The position numbers and the translations under genes are program-made. Below are positions 41,103-52,101 of a stretch of DNA of 64,000 nt, one piece after another (the first letter of the stretch is position 1; every line of letters begins with the position of its first letter). The stretch comes from Chaetoceros tenuissimus (taxonomy: Eukaryota; Bacillariophyta; Thalassiosirophyceae; Chaetocerotales; Chaetocerotaceae), in the NCBI GenBank assembly GCA_021927905.1, contig BLLK01000057.1, positions 124,001 through 188,000 of the forward strand, in the 5' to 3' direction. Under the pieces are notes generated by a model. That model had not been told where the DNA came from. It saw only the letters and a program-made list of their open reading frames with translations, and searched no databases.

Positions 41103-42310
41103 CTACCCATTATCATCATCTCCTCCATATTTGAAGACCTCCCAAAATGCACTTATCCAAGAATGATCATCATTATTCCGACGAATAGACCTTACATAGG
41201 GTCTAGGATACGTCAAGAGAAACACTGGACCATGCAACCTTGACAAACATCGTGAAATGATGTTGAGAACAAATGGGTATTCCGTTCGTGACATTTGTAG
41301 AAAGCCAATGATCAATATTGGAGTGTAACAGAGGAAGTACCCAAAGAGATATGTTAGAGAGTGTTTGATTGCTTCTTCTTCTCTGCTGAGGGATGTGTTG
41401 GTTGAGGTTCGAATAGCAGAGAGTCGATGTAAAGGAGATGTGACTTTCGTTGCCAAGTCCTTATTTCCTTCTTGATCCAAATTGACGTTTGTGTCGTTGT
41501 GGATCGTCTTATTTTCTTCAAGTCGAAAGCATATGGATCAGAAGTATTTCCTGTTCTTGATGCTGTTATGTATATTTTGGATGTTACTTCTGGACACAGT
41601 TGTATTTCTTCATCATATATTGAGAAAGTGGACGAGACTTTTGTTTCCTCTTTTTCAAATGAAACCTTGCCTACGTACTCCTTTTTAATTTTGATTTCTA
41701 TATCATTCGAGGGAGAATGACAAGAGAAAGCATTTTTGTTGTTAGGAACGGTTCTCATAGCAACATGAGGAGATGAATGTTGAAGTCTTGAAGTTGCTGA
41801 CGCTTGCGCAGCAGATGAATCAACTAGACTTGATTTTGCAACATCAATTGAATTTCGTTCAAACAGCTTCTTTACTTTTGCTGGAAAAGTAACAACAGAT
41901 GCCAAACATCTAAAGCATACAGATGAATCATTCCCACCTGAAAGGCTCCATCTATCTCGCTTTTGCTTCATGAGTACTAGGGAATGAATGATCAAAAACG
42001 TAAATGTCAGCATTACAAAAAATACAATGAAAAATGGCACCCCAGAAAACCATAACCCGTACTGCATTGCGAACTCGTCCGCGTTCCCAATAGCATACAA
42101 AGCTTCACCTTTGGGGGCAAGAAAGGATGAAAACATTGTTCCTATCGACTGCAGGAGTACATGCAAGCTAAATCCGAAAACAAGTCTTCGAATTGCTTTT
42201 GTAAGTTTTACTTTTGAGAAGCATAGCATTCAAAGCATGAAGGCAGCCATAGCAATGGTTGAAATAAACCACTTGCTACATCTGTAAATATGTAGGCAGC
42301 GATGAAGTTT
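41103..42310 (-). pseudogene. Degraded copy of the GPCR-like gene
   Basis: Close to the gene at 36133-37414 over all membrane segments (KVKLTKAIRRLVFGFSLHVLLQSIGTMF; GLWFSGVPFFIVFFVMLTFTFLIIHSL; SLTYLFGYFLCYTPILIIGFLQ). One base is missing in the first membrane segment (about 42265), which shifts the frame there. A second frame change lies near 41470 before the last two segments. The N-terminal soluble part is absent upstream. Same strand as the first copy, about 5 kb away. Confidence 0.75.
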
Positions 42311-42963
42311 TGAGATACTTGCATTGCTCGTTCAGCAGAATGAAATAAGGTCTAATGAAGTGGTAAAGTATCGACTGTGAAGTGAAATAGATATCATCAA
42401 TTCTTTCCGTAAGAAGCCGAGAAGCCGAGAAGCCAAGAAACCTTAAGAAGGCCAGCCAAATATGAAGCAAGTAAATTTTACCGGAAGAATTCTAAAAGAA
42501 TTTACGAATTTACTTATTGATTATTGGTATTTCGGCATTTCGTATCGGAGAAAAGAAACACTTAATCAACTTTGTACGTACTTTGATCATTATGAGAAGT
42601 GACGTAGTTTTTGAAATTTCATCGTGTCAGGAAATAGCCTAGAGGCTTCTCATTCTCAACACATCGGGAGGTTCTGCTGAAATACTAGTGAACAAAAAGA
42701 TGAGTGCTCAAATCGATGCATGCACGACTGACTTCCTCCAATCATTATCATGAAGAACAGAGAGAAGAACTAAGACTTCCACTGAAGAGTAAAGAAGGCG
42801 AAACTTTATAGATTGAATACAATCACAAGAAAAGAAAATAATTTGAACTATTCATTCTTTTTTGAAAAGATCCATCTCGATTACAAACTATCGATAGCAG
42901 GATCAGAAAAGATAAAAGAAGACCGAGTCTTCAAATTTCATGAATATTAAGTAAAAGAACACT
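42311..42963. other. Intergenic region
   Basis: No similarity to the N-terminal part of the GPCR-like gene and no other gene recognised. A GAGAAGCC triplet repeat lies at about 42418-42437. Confidence 0.4.
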
Positions 42964-43774
42964 ATGGGATCGTGTGTATCAAAAGATAATGTTGCAGTCG
43001 ATACTACTGCAGCTGTAAAAGCATCTCCAGAGAGTCATCCTAAAGTAGTCAAGAAGCAAAAGAACATTTCCAATAATACAGTCCAGTCATCCCTTGATAA
43101 CAATACAGCGAACGCCATATGGCAGTGAAGAATACTACAATTCAAAACCTCGTCATCAAGAAACTCTCGGAACGCAGCTATTTCAGTCTTTTATTCATGG
43201 ATGTTTATGCTAATGCAACTGCACTTTCTGTTTTCCTTGTCGGTTCTCAAAGATTTGTAGATGGAAGCATGACTATCAAGGCACCTATTGTGCTACTATT
43301 AAGTCCTACACTAAGGTCAAGTAGCTGCTTTTAGAAGTGCTAAGCTTTTCGTTGCTTCCTGATCAAGTGGCGGACCTCCGCAAAGACTTCTTGATCTTTG
43401 ATCATGGCTCAGGAGAAATAACTTACAAGACCTTCAAGAACATCCTCATGGAAAGAATGGATGCTAATGAGGATGAGATTGAAGCTATTTTCAATGCAAT
43501 GCGCGTCAGCAAACTAGAGAGAAGAATTCATTGGCATGAATTTGTAGCGGCGCGTATGAAAAGGTACGATGACAGAAACATCAAGATTGCTTTTGATCGC
43601 ATTGATGTTGATCGCAAAGGCTTCATAACGATTCAAAATATTCTAGACATTATTGGAGTAGACAAGAATAGGCAAGATGACGAGGCACAAATTCTATGCT
43701 CTAGTCTCCATCATTCAGACAAAATTATAACAAACAAGATAGCCAAATTTCACTTGAGGAATTCAGGGAACTAA
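42964..43774 (+). pseudogene. Chimeric remnant: CDPK-like N-terminus, TRP-channel fragment, degenerate EF-hands
   Basis: ATG 42964 opens MGSCVSKDNVAVDTTAAV, an N-myristoylation and palmitoylation start typical of calcium-dependent protein kinases; the frame ends at 43128. At 43119-43308 the sequence switches to a ~88%-similar copy of the channel exon at 56201-56380 (MAVKNTTIQNL...FVDGSMTIK). From about 43337 an EF-hand region follows (DQVADLRKDFLIFDHGSGEI; AFDRIDVDRKGFITIQNIL) whose loops lack the usual position-12 acid. No kinase domain is present. It looks like a kinase gene gutted and patched by channel DNA. Function doubtful. Confidence 0.6.
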
Positions 43775-43826
43775 TCGTGCTAAGATAAACTTAATGAGTA
43801 AGAATTCCGAAAAGATTGTAACTTAG

Positions 43827-46800
43827 TTATAATTGTGTAGCAAGAGACAATAGCCTACAAATACCGTTGATAATCTTTGTAGAGTCATCATTTTGTTTGG
43901 TCTCTTCTGAAATCAACAGCTCAACTTCTTTTTGCAGTGAATACTTCATCTCACGAATCATCACCGCATTCTGTGCTTGGATTCCAACTTCAATCCAATC
44001 ATCGATGATGACTTTCTGCTCGGTATGTTTAACATGCAGATTCTGTCCAAAAATTAGAAGGGAGAATGGTTGAATTGTTGCTGTAGTGCTTACCCAGGTT
44101 CTCGAGGTTGCAAACTTCTCTTGGTATACAATCCATTCCGTGCTCAATTTCTTCTTGTAATTTGTACTTGATTTGTGAAAGTGAACCTTATCTGCCTTTG
44201 AATACAAAGTAATTTCACCTGAGACATCTTTTGACGCATGTGCAATGTTTGGATACAGACCCGAGGTAATGGCAGCGTCAACAATCTCTTCCTTGAGTTT
44301 ATTTCTATTGCATGAAGATGACATGGAACTCAAATCTGCAAGGGACTTGACTTTGGCGTCAACGAATCCAATAGATGCTATTAGCTGAAAGAATTGCTTT
44401 CTGTTCTCTCCAATTTCGAGCAAAGACGTCCTGTTCAAAAAGTTGCCTTTGATGAATTTTCTCGCGTTCGAGGGACTGACCTCTAAGGCCTTATTATATG
44501 CCTCCCATACTCTACATGCAGTGAGGAAGTCAGAAGAATGGTGTTTTAAAGAGTTTTGAACAGCAGAAATGTGCGATGAGTTATCAAGGTTGGTAACAAA
44601 AGGACTCTTGGAGCAGTTGAGAAAGGATACAACGGTCAGTATTGAATCTAGCACACCAAATATGGACCCATAAAGAAGCATTTTGCCTAGTCGCACGTGC
44701 ACAGGCAACTTTGCCAAATGTCTACCTAGTGCAGTGAGCTTCTCTTGTCTTTTTGCACTCTTCTTAGTTGCAAAAGGCTCAATCGCCCCAACTTCTTCGA
44801 GAACTTTCAGAGCGCTTTGTACAGCTTCATTCGTTGGAGGTTGAGGTGCCTGAAGTAAGAAGTCCATGCAATTATCTGATAAATTACCAGCCAGTATACT
44901 TAGACAAACTTCCTCCAGGGGAACTCGCATGAGTTCGGGAGCTGATTGCTTCTTCATTGTATAATTAGCAGTCTTGGAAGAGTAAAGTTTACAGCATATA
45001 CCAGCTTGGACACGACCAGCTCTTCCAGCTCTTTGTTTTGCACTTGCTCTTGAACACCACATAGTTTTCAAAGTAGACGTAGATTTACTTTGAACAACTT
45101 GTCTTTCAAGTCCTGTGTCGATAACGCAAATGCAATCCGCAATCGTAACACTCGTTTCGCAAATATTGGTGGCTAAGACAATTTTTCTACATCCTCTTTT
45201 CGGAGTCGCAAAAGCTCTTTTGTAGTTTTGTTTGGAAAATATTGTAGAATGCATCGGGATGATAATAAATCTATTCTCATCTCCGAAATAAGGATTACTC
45301 TTGAGTAAATCATGAAGTTCCCTGATCTCACCAATACCGGGCAAAAAAACTAGCACCGATCCGTTCGAAAGACCGTCACAATTCGATGATGGTGAAACAA
45401 GCATTGTGTTTTCATGTGTATTGACGAGTAAAAGACTAAGAAGATCCTCAATTAACTCAAAGTTGATAACTTCTTCATTGACAATCTCCATAGATCGTCG
45501 TGTTGGCATTGAATACTGAGCATATTCATCTGAAACATGCAAAGAATCGAGTTGGGATTCTAAGTCAACAATGGTTCTTTTCTTTTCGCCTCCTTTTGTC
45601 GTTACCCACATGGATGTAGTATTGCCCTCCCGTAAATTTCTCAAAGCATATCTTGAATCTTCTTCGATTACATGAGATGTTGCTTCGAAAATATTTTCCA
45701 GGTAATAATCATTTACAGGGTAAGTTCTCCCTTCGATTTTGAAAAATGGTGCCCCATTAAAGAATTTACAAAAGAGTTCGGCATCAAGAGTTGCACTCAT
45801 AAGAATAACTTTTAAATCTTTTCTAGTAGTATGCAGGAGCCTTCTCAATGCAATGAGAAGAAAGTCAATTTGCCACTGCCTCTCTAGAATCAGATTTGAT
45901 CATGAGCTCATAAATAGACAAGTGAAATTTGCTACAATGGAACTCAACTCACCGTGTACTTCGTCCACCACTACATGCGAGATTCCTTTGAGATTTGGGT
46001 CGTCGACAAGACGGCGCAGAATAACGCCTGTGGTACAAAACATCAGTTTCGTTCTTTTTGATCGTTTGGTTTCCATCCTGATAGAATATCCAACTAAGCC
46101 ACCAACTGGTGCATCATCGAGTTCCTCTGACGTTCTGTCTGCGACAGAAATAGCTGATATTCTTCTCGGTTGTGTGACGACTATATTGACCTTGTCACCG
46201 TACCCTCTTTCTAGAGCATCTTCAAGAATGAATTGTGGACATTGAGTAGTTTTTCCTTTTATTGCAGAAGAGAGTTGGATGAGTTGAAATATAGATATGA
46301 CGAAATAGTAAATGACATTCCAGTCTTACCTGCACCAGTTTCTGCGCACAAAACTGTAACGGGATGCTTTTCAACAACATCTAGAATCTTGTCTCTATAG
46401 GCATGCATTGGCAAGTTAACTCTCACAGCCAACATCTCTTTGTACGAATCATCTTGCTGCTTCCTTTTAAAAAACTTTTGTAAGCGCTTCCCATCCTCAG
46501 TAATCGTACTACCATAGATGCTAGGACTAGCATTCTCATTCTTCTCTTCCTCGTCTGAACCCCATGACTCTTCGTCGTCCCAATCCGTCACTTCTTCTTT
46601 CTCTTCCTCTACATCTAATGCTTTGCTTGGAGGCTCAGAAATGTCATCAGGCAGAGAATCTTGGATCTGTTGTAAAAGACTTTGAGTTTGCCTCTCGCGT
46701 TCATTTTGAGCCAAAGAACTCTCAATATCTTTGCTCTTTTGCTCTTCATCTAACCATGACTTCCATAGGTCTTTGAACGTAGGTGGTAGCAAACGATAAA

Positions 46801-48280
46801 GTGGAAGCGAAGGATCAATTTCGTACAAAGCTTTTGTAGCTGCAAAATGCTCAGCATCCTTGTACTTTGCAAAAGGACCTTCATGATTCACCACCATTTC
46901 TTCGTTTTTTACTTTCATTATAATGGAGCAACCATTTCTACTACCAGGCATTTTGGTGAATTTTGGCTTTGGAATTTTCTTTTTCCGACATTGCTCGAGA
47001 AAGACATCTTTTGGTAATTTACCACTCCAACCAACAGGAATATTGGCTACAAGATCTTGTTTTGAAGTTGTTACAGGAGGCTTGGCATCTTCACTAGCTG
47101 CAGTTGAAGCGACGGGAGCAGGAGCATTGAACAAATCAAACATTCCTCCGCCATAATCTTCTTCGTCTTCCTCCTTCTCTTTTGTATTCTCTTCAATCAT
47201 AGGTTCTGCAAGCGCAGCTTCTTCCGCTTCCTTTGCCTTTTGCTTTGCAATTTTACCTCTTACACCTTTGGCAACTCCCTCATTCTTTTTCAATCTCTTT
47301 TTAATCTCTGCAATTTCATGTTTACTACGCATATAATTTGCAACATCATCATTTAGAGTTTCTTTGTCTTCCTTGATTTGGATTTCTAGCTTTTCAAGCC
47401 TTATTTCATTTACTGACTTTTCAGCGGCCTGCTTCGGTTCAATTTTGGCTGACTCTTTCTTTGAAGAATTCTCACTCATGATATCGGCAAATTCATTGTC
47501 TTCTTCTTCCTCTTCATCATCATATTGATATTGTTGCAACAAGAGTTTTCTCTTGAATTCATCTTTATCTTCGGATTGCACTGGCGCATCCGAGACCTCC
47601 TCGATATCTTCTCCATCTTCTTCATCATATTCTTCATACTGATATTGCTGCAAGAGCATCCTTTTCTTCAACTCCTCATCTTCTTTTTCTTTCTGGATGT
47701 CTTTTTTAACAGCATCATCAGTCTTGAATTGTTTCCATGGCTCAGTCACAATCTTTTCTTCCATCACTGTAGTACCTTCATCAGCGCTACTCTCAACCTT
47801 GATGGGTTTCTCAATACTGACACTACCAGAAACATCATCCACTTGATCTGTAAACAATTTCGGTAGTTCTTCAGTAGAAACATGCATACACATCCAGTCC
47901 AAAATATGAGTCAAACTAAGCGGATTGACATCTTCCATTGGACGAGGATAAACATAATCACCGGAAATAATACTCGAAAAAGCCTTTACAATTTGTTCCT
48001 TTGTAAATCCCAGCCGAGTCAATTCTCCATTAAGATGTTCAATCTTTTTCGCCATTTTCAAATCATGAATGTTAAATTCAATCTGTCGTTTTTGACGCTC
48101 TACAGGATCTAATCGTTCATGTTCTAAAGTTATTTTGAGGTCATCTATAATTTTGACAATTTCTTCTTGAGTAGATCTGGAGACTTGTACTTCTTTTCCT
48201 TTTCCTGGTACAGCTGCTTGTTTCTTGACTGGTTGGCCGTAGCCTCTTGCATCCCGTTTACTCTTTTTCTTTTTTGCCAT
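43827..48280 (-). CDS. DEAH/RHA RNA helicase, DHX29-like
   Basis: Exons 48280-46330, 46255-45953 and 45883-43827; introns of 74 nt (46256-46329) and 69 nt (45884-45952). Spliced length is 4311 nt, 1436 aa. The first intron splits the Walker A motif AETGAGKT and the second splits motif II DEVHER. Other motifs: SAT (LMSATLDAELF), FLPGIGEI, ATNICETSVTIAD and QRAGRAGR. The N-terminal ~600 residues have a UBA-like helix set, a long acidic coiled coil, and a dsRBD-like segment (PKDVFLEQCRKKKIPKPKF). The C-terminus has the helicase-associated and OB-fold regions. DHX29 works in 40S scanning on structured mRNA leaders; this assignment is by layout. Confidence 0.85.
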
Positions 48281-48543
48281 TGCAAGTGTTCAAATTGAAT
48301 GGATAGAGATGCAAATAATGAAGATAACAAGAGCTTGTCAATGGACTTTTGCTTTGTTGTGTCCATTAGCGTCTGGCCTCAGTACGAGCAAGGATAAACC
48401 GGTTGACGTATGGACGGAATACTGGTTGCATAACCGTCCATCATGTGACGAGAGCGCTGGTGTTTATTATTTGTTTATTTCGTCAATTGCACTAGCTATC
48501 TTTATTGCTCCATGTGCAACTTCTCAGCAAAATTCAAATCCAA

Positions 48544-49365
48544 ATGAAGATAAAAGGGAAATGGACGAAAAAGAAATGGGCAATGATTGCAGCATTGGGT
48601 CCGGGAGTACGAAATTATAGAGGAAAGAAAACTCTGTTTTACAAAGGAGAGAAACTATGGGAAGGAGATTATGTGTTTGGTGGACCTCTAGTCTATGGTC
48701 AAAGAAAGAGAAACACTTGGCAAGTCATTATTATTCTTCCCGGAGTTGAAATCATTCCTGCGTGGACTTTCTATGATTGTAAGAATGTCAAGACTGTCAT
48801 TATGAGTGATACAGTCAAGAGAATTGAAGATAATGCTTTCTGGTGTTGCGATAGACTCGTGGTCGTCAGACTCTCAAAAAATTTGGAATACATTGGAGAT
48901 ATGGCATTCTCTTCCTGCAAACGTCTCCGTTCAATTTTTATTCCTCCGTCTTGTAGAGAGATTGAATATAGAGCATTTGATGAGTGTCATCAGTTGATCA
49001 TTTTGAATGTTCCTCAACAAACTCAACTTGGTCAAGATGTGATTGCTAATACCAAATTGATTGAAGCATCTCATTTCGAAGCAGATGAAGATGGTGAATA
49101 TGAGAATCAAGAGGAAATCAAAACATGGATCAAAAATATAAATCAAGGTGAAGAACACGCTCTGCATAGAGCATGCTCATCGTTCAATCCTCGAGGTGAC
49201 AGGATTTATGCAATTGTGAAAAGGGTAGGTATTCAAGCCTTTCGGGAACCAAATTCGATCGGCATTGCTCCTGCGCAGTATCTTGAGGCAAATTACTTTG
49301 GTCGAGTTGATCAGACAAAGATAATCAATAGGTACATTCTAAACTTGATGGGCGAGATTGTATAA
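48544..49365 (+). CDS. LRR_5 protein (273 aa)
   Basis: ATG 48544 gives MKIKGKWTKKKWAMIAALGPG, matching the start region of the frameshifted member at 3651; the open frame upstream has no ATG. Entry motif GVRNYRGKKTLFYKGEKLWEG, LRR_5 repeats (TFYDCKNVKTVIMSDTVKRIEDNAF), and a tail ending YILNLMGEIV. It is divergent from the helicase gene and lacks the family promoter palindrome. An upstream ATG (48510) opens a short ORF that ends before 48550. Confidence 0.85.
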   Translation: MKIKGKWTKKKWAMIAALGPGVRNYRGKKTLFYKGEKLWEGDYVFGGPLVYGQRKRNTWQVIIILPGVEIIPAWTFYDCKNVKTVIMSDTVKRIEDNAFWCCDRLVVVRLSKNLEYIGDMAFSSCKRLRSIFIPPSCREIEYRAFDECHQLIILNVPQQTQLGQDVIANTKLIEASHFEADEDGEYENQEEIKTWIKNINQGEEHALHRACSSFNPRGDRIYAIVKRVGIQAFREPNSIGIAPAQYLEANYFGRVDQTKIINRYILNLMGEIV

Positions 49366-49737
49366 ATATATTATATAAATTAAACTACAGCTTGTTGCCT
49401 CGTTCACATAGATGGTATGTACAAAGATACACGTCTTGGATTCGACTTTTTCCTTTAGTTCTGATCTTTGGAGGTTTACAAGTTTGAAAATTTCAATGCA
49501 GATATAAACAAGGATAAGAAATAATTACAAGCTTTATTATTTTCATTGTTGTAGACTTTGTACAAGGTACAAGAAAGAAGATGATTTTCACCAATTAATC
49601 AATCATCATTCGACATAGTCGTCAAGGAATTCATCTTTGCAAAAATTTTAAAAAGTAAATACTTTGAATATTTCTGTTTACTTTATAGAAAAGTAACGTA
49701 TTGAAATATGAATTGAGTATGTATCTTGCGTCATTGC
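49366..49737. other. Convergent intergenic region
   Basis: This lies between two tail-to-tail family genes. Near 49670-49690 it carries the reverse of the family 3' module (TTTACTTTATAGAAA), belonging to the minus-strand gene. No gene. Confidence 0.45.
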
Positions 49738-50223
49738 TCAGAATACATCGCCCATCATTTCTGAAATGTATCTGTTGATAATCTCTTGCCCCGAAATATC
49801 AGCAAATGTATTCGCTGCCAGATATTGAGAAGGAGTAATACCAATAGCATTTTTCATTCTCATGGCTTCAATGCCTTGTCGCTTTACTAGATCATGAATG
49901 GTTTCAGCTATTGGATTGGAAGAGGAACAAGCGCGGTGAAGAGCGTATGCTTCTTCATTATTGATGGACTTGGCCCATCGAATTGCTCTTTCATCATCAT
50001 TGTCGTCATAGTAACTATAGTAAAACTCCATCGAAGAAAACAGTTTAAAGAATTGCTCTCGAAGTTCTTCTCTTTCAAGTAGAACTCTGAAATTCAAAAA
50101 GTGGTTCTTTTCAAAGATTTCTAATAAATGTTCATTTCTTGCATTTTCATAATTTTCAGTGTTTCGCAGTAGAATTTCGAGGCAATCCTCTGGAATGCCA
50201 ACGGAAGGCCAATAGTCAGTCAT
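49738..50223 (-). CDS. Chimeric family member: unrelated N-terminus joined to the LRR_5-family tail (161 aa)
   Basis: ATG 50223 (MTDYWPSVGIPEDCLEILLRN). The first ~75 residues are helical and unlike the LRR_5 domain; no family is recognised. From ERAIRWAKSINNEEAYALHRACSS onward the protein is the family tail, ending YISEMMGDVF and close to copies E and F. Upstream it has the family palindrome (50354-50384) at the normal distance, and downstream the family 3' module. Thus promoter, tail and terminator are kept while the LRR core is replaced. Confidence 0.65.
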   Translation of the reverse strand: MTDYWPSVGIPEDCLEILLRNTENYENARNEHLLEIFEKNHFLNFRVLLEREELREQFFKLFSSMEFYYSYYDDNDDERAIRWAKSINNEEAYALHRACSSSNPIAETIHDLVKRQGIEAMRMKNAIGITPSQYLAANTFADISGQEIINRYISEMMGDVF

Positions 50224-50353
50224 GTAGTTGGTGGATAGGTAGACGAAAGCTCTGTGTTGGGATGATAGTTGGTATACTTTAGAGGAGCACAAAGATATCT
50301 AAATGAAAATCTATCTATCAATCTGTCTCTCTCTTCTCTGTTCTGCTGTGGTG

Positions 50354-50384
50354 TTGGTATCATTGTTGTATTGGTAGATACGAC
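50354..50384 (-). promoter_or_regulatory. LRR_5-family palindromic promoter element of the chimeric gene
   Basis: Read on the minus strand: arms GTCGTATC and GATACCAA, 15-nt spacer, 131 bp before ATG 50223. Confidence 0.6.
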
Positions 50385-50710
50385 ACGTCAGACGGACGGA
50401 CAAAGAAGGAAGAAAACAAAAAAAGTACAGTATTTACTGCTCGTATGACGAGCCCACCAACCACTAGAACATAAGGATCACCTTGTAGTCTCATGCTTAG
50501 TCATAGTATCTATACAATAGTATGTTCCATTGTCCATGAATTCATTATTAAATAGAAGAGCTATTCAATTCCATTGTACTAGCTTTGCTATGTGCACTGT
50601 CTTAGCAAAATTCATACGTATTTATATGTTAGCCTACTAGTCCGGCCACATTTCAAAAAGGAATAGGCGGCGTTCTGTTCTGGTCGTATTTAGATTATCT
50701 AGTTTACATT

Positions 50711-51823
50711 TCATACACTGTTGCCAAGTCTTCTTCTTTTCATATCTGCATATATAACATCTTTCTGCTCTCGAAACATTAAAGAGAGCTTGCACAACAC
50801 CTGAATTCTATCTTGCAAACTTCTTTTGCATGACTTTTCTACCTTTTCTTCGTTCGTAGTCTCTTTCTCTTTTGAATCTTGGTAATTTGATTCGATTGCA
50901 ATTTGCTCATTATTCTGTTTGATTTCACTTTCTTCTTGTTCAGTATCAATGCCATTTCTGACAGCGTGTTCAAGTTCTACTCTCTGTTCACCTATTTCTT
51001 GGAATTCACCCATGAGACCAAGAACATATCTATTGATCAATTTCTTTTCTTCAATTTGATTTTCAAAGAAGGGATTCACTTGCAAATATTTCAACGCTGT
51101 GATTCCAATTTGGTTTGCTGTGTGTAGAGATGAAAGACCTTGCTCCTTGATTATTTCATATAACCTTTCTTCTGATGGAGGACTGTATGCGGAGCATTCA
51201 CGATGAATAGCAAATTCTTCCTCTTGATTTAGAAGTTTAATCCACTCATTGACTTCGTCATTGTTGTCATATTCACCATCTTTATCTACTTTGAAATAAG
51301 ATGCTTCAATCAATGCGGTATGAGCAATCACATTTTCACCAAGGTCAGTGTGCGAAGGAACACTCATAATGATCAACTGTTTACAATACATAAATGCTTT
51401 CTCGCCAATCATTGTACACGATGGAGGAAAAAAGATCGAAGTCAGCCATACACAGATGTAGAATGCATACTTTCCAATAAACTCGAGATTTCTGGACAGT
51501 TTGACAAACTTGAGATTGAAGCATTGAAAGAAAGCTGCTTCTTCAATTCTTCGTACACTATCGGCCATGATTACTTTCTTGACATTGATACACTGAAAGA
51601 AAGTACCTTCAGGAATGATCTCTACTCCTGGAAGAACTATAATTACTCGCCAAGTATTTCTTTCTTCAAAATCATAGACAAGAAACTCACGCGGATTTTC
51701 GCAAAGCTTCTCTCCTTTGTAAAATAGAGTCTTCTTTCCTCTGTACATGTGAACTCCTCCATCTTTGTACTTCTCGCTAATTTCCTTCCACTCTTTATTC
51801 GTGAAGCCTCTCTGTAGTCTCAT
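50711..51823 (-). CDS. LRR_5 protein with charged C-terminal extension (370 aa)
   Basis: ATG 51823 (MRLQRGFTNKEWKEISEKY). Normal entry motif and LRR_5 repeats (TFFQCINVKKVIMADSVRRIEEAAF), and a C/J-type tail (QIGITALKYLQVNPFFENQIEEKKLINRYVLGLMGEF). About 95 extra residues then follow that no other member has. They are Glu/Lys/Gln-rich with a basic end (DMKRRRLGNSV) that could be a nuclear signal. Confidence 0.85.
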   Translation of the reverse strand: MRLQRGFTNKEWKEISEKYKDGGVHMYRGKKTLFYKGEKLCENPREFLVYDFEERNTWRVIIVLPGVEIIPEGTFFQCINVKKVIMADSVRRIEEAAFFQCFNLKFVKLSRNLEFIGKYAFYICVWLTSIFFPPSCTMIGEKAFMYCKQLIIMSVPSHTDLGENVIAHTALIEASYFKVDKDGEYDNNDEVNEWIKLLNQEEEFAIHRECSAYSPPSEERLYEIIKEQGLSSLHTANQIGITALKYLQVNPFFENQIEEKKLINRYVLGLMGEFQEIGEQRVELEHAVRNGIDTEQEESEIKQNNEQIAIESNYQDSKEKETTNEEKVEKSCKRSLQDRIQVLCKLSLMFREQKDVIYADMKRRRLGNSV

Positions 51824-51944
51824 TTTATATATTGAATGTTTCAAAGGGATTCAATTTCAAGTGCATATGTCTTCTCTAGCTTAGCAGTCTAATTCAATTG
51901 AAATAGTGAAATAGTTCGTTTCCTTGTTGCCCCTTCTGTTCATG

Positions 51945-51975
51945 TTGGTATCACTGTTGTATTGGTAGATACCAA
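51945..51975. promoter_or_regulatory. Perfect palindromic promoter element shared by divergent family members
   Basis: TTGGTATC, 15 nt, GATACCAA with both 8-nt arms intact. It lies 122 bp before ATG 51823 (minus strand) and 127 bp before the pseudogene start at 52102 (plus strand). Confidence 0.7.
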
Positions 51976-52101
51976 ACGTCAAGGGGTCAGACGGACGAAG
52001 AAGGTAGAAAATAACAAAGTACTCATCCATCACATGAAGAGCTAATTAATTCAATTGCACTAGCTTTGGTATGCACCATCTCAGAAAAAGTAAAAACTGA
52101 A

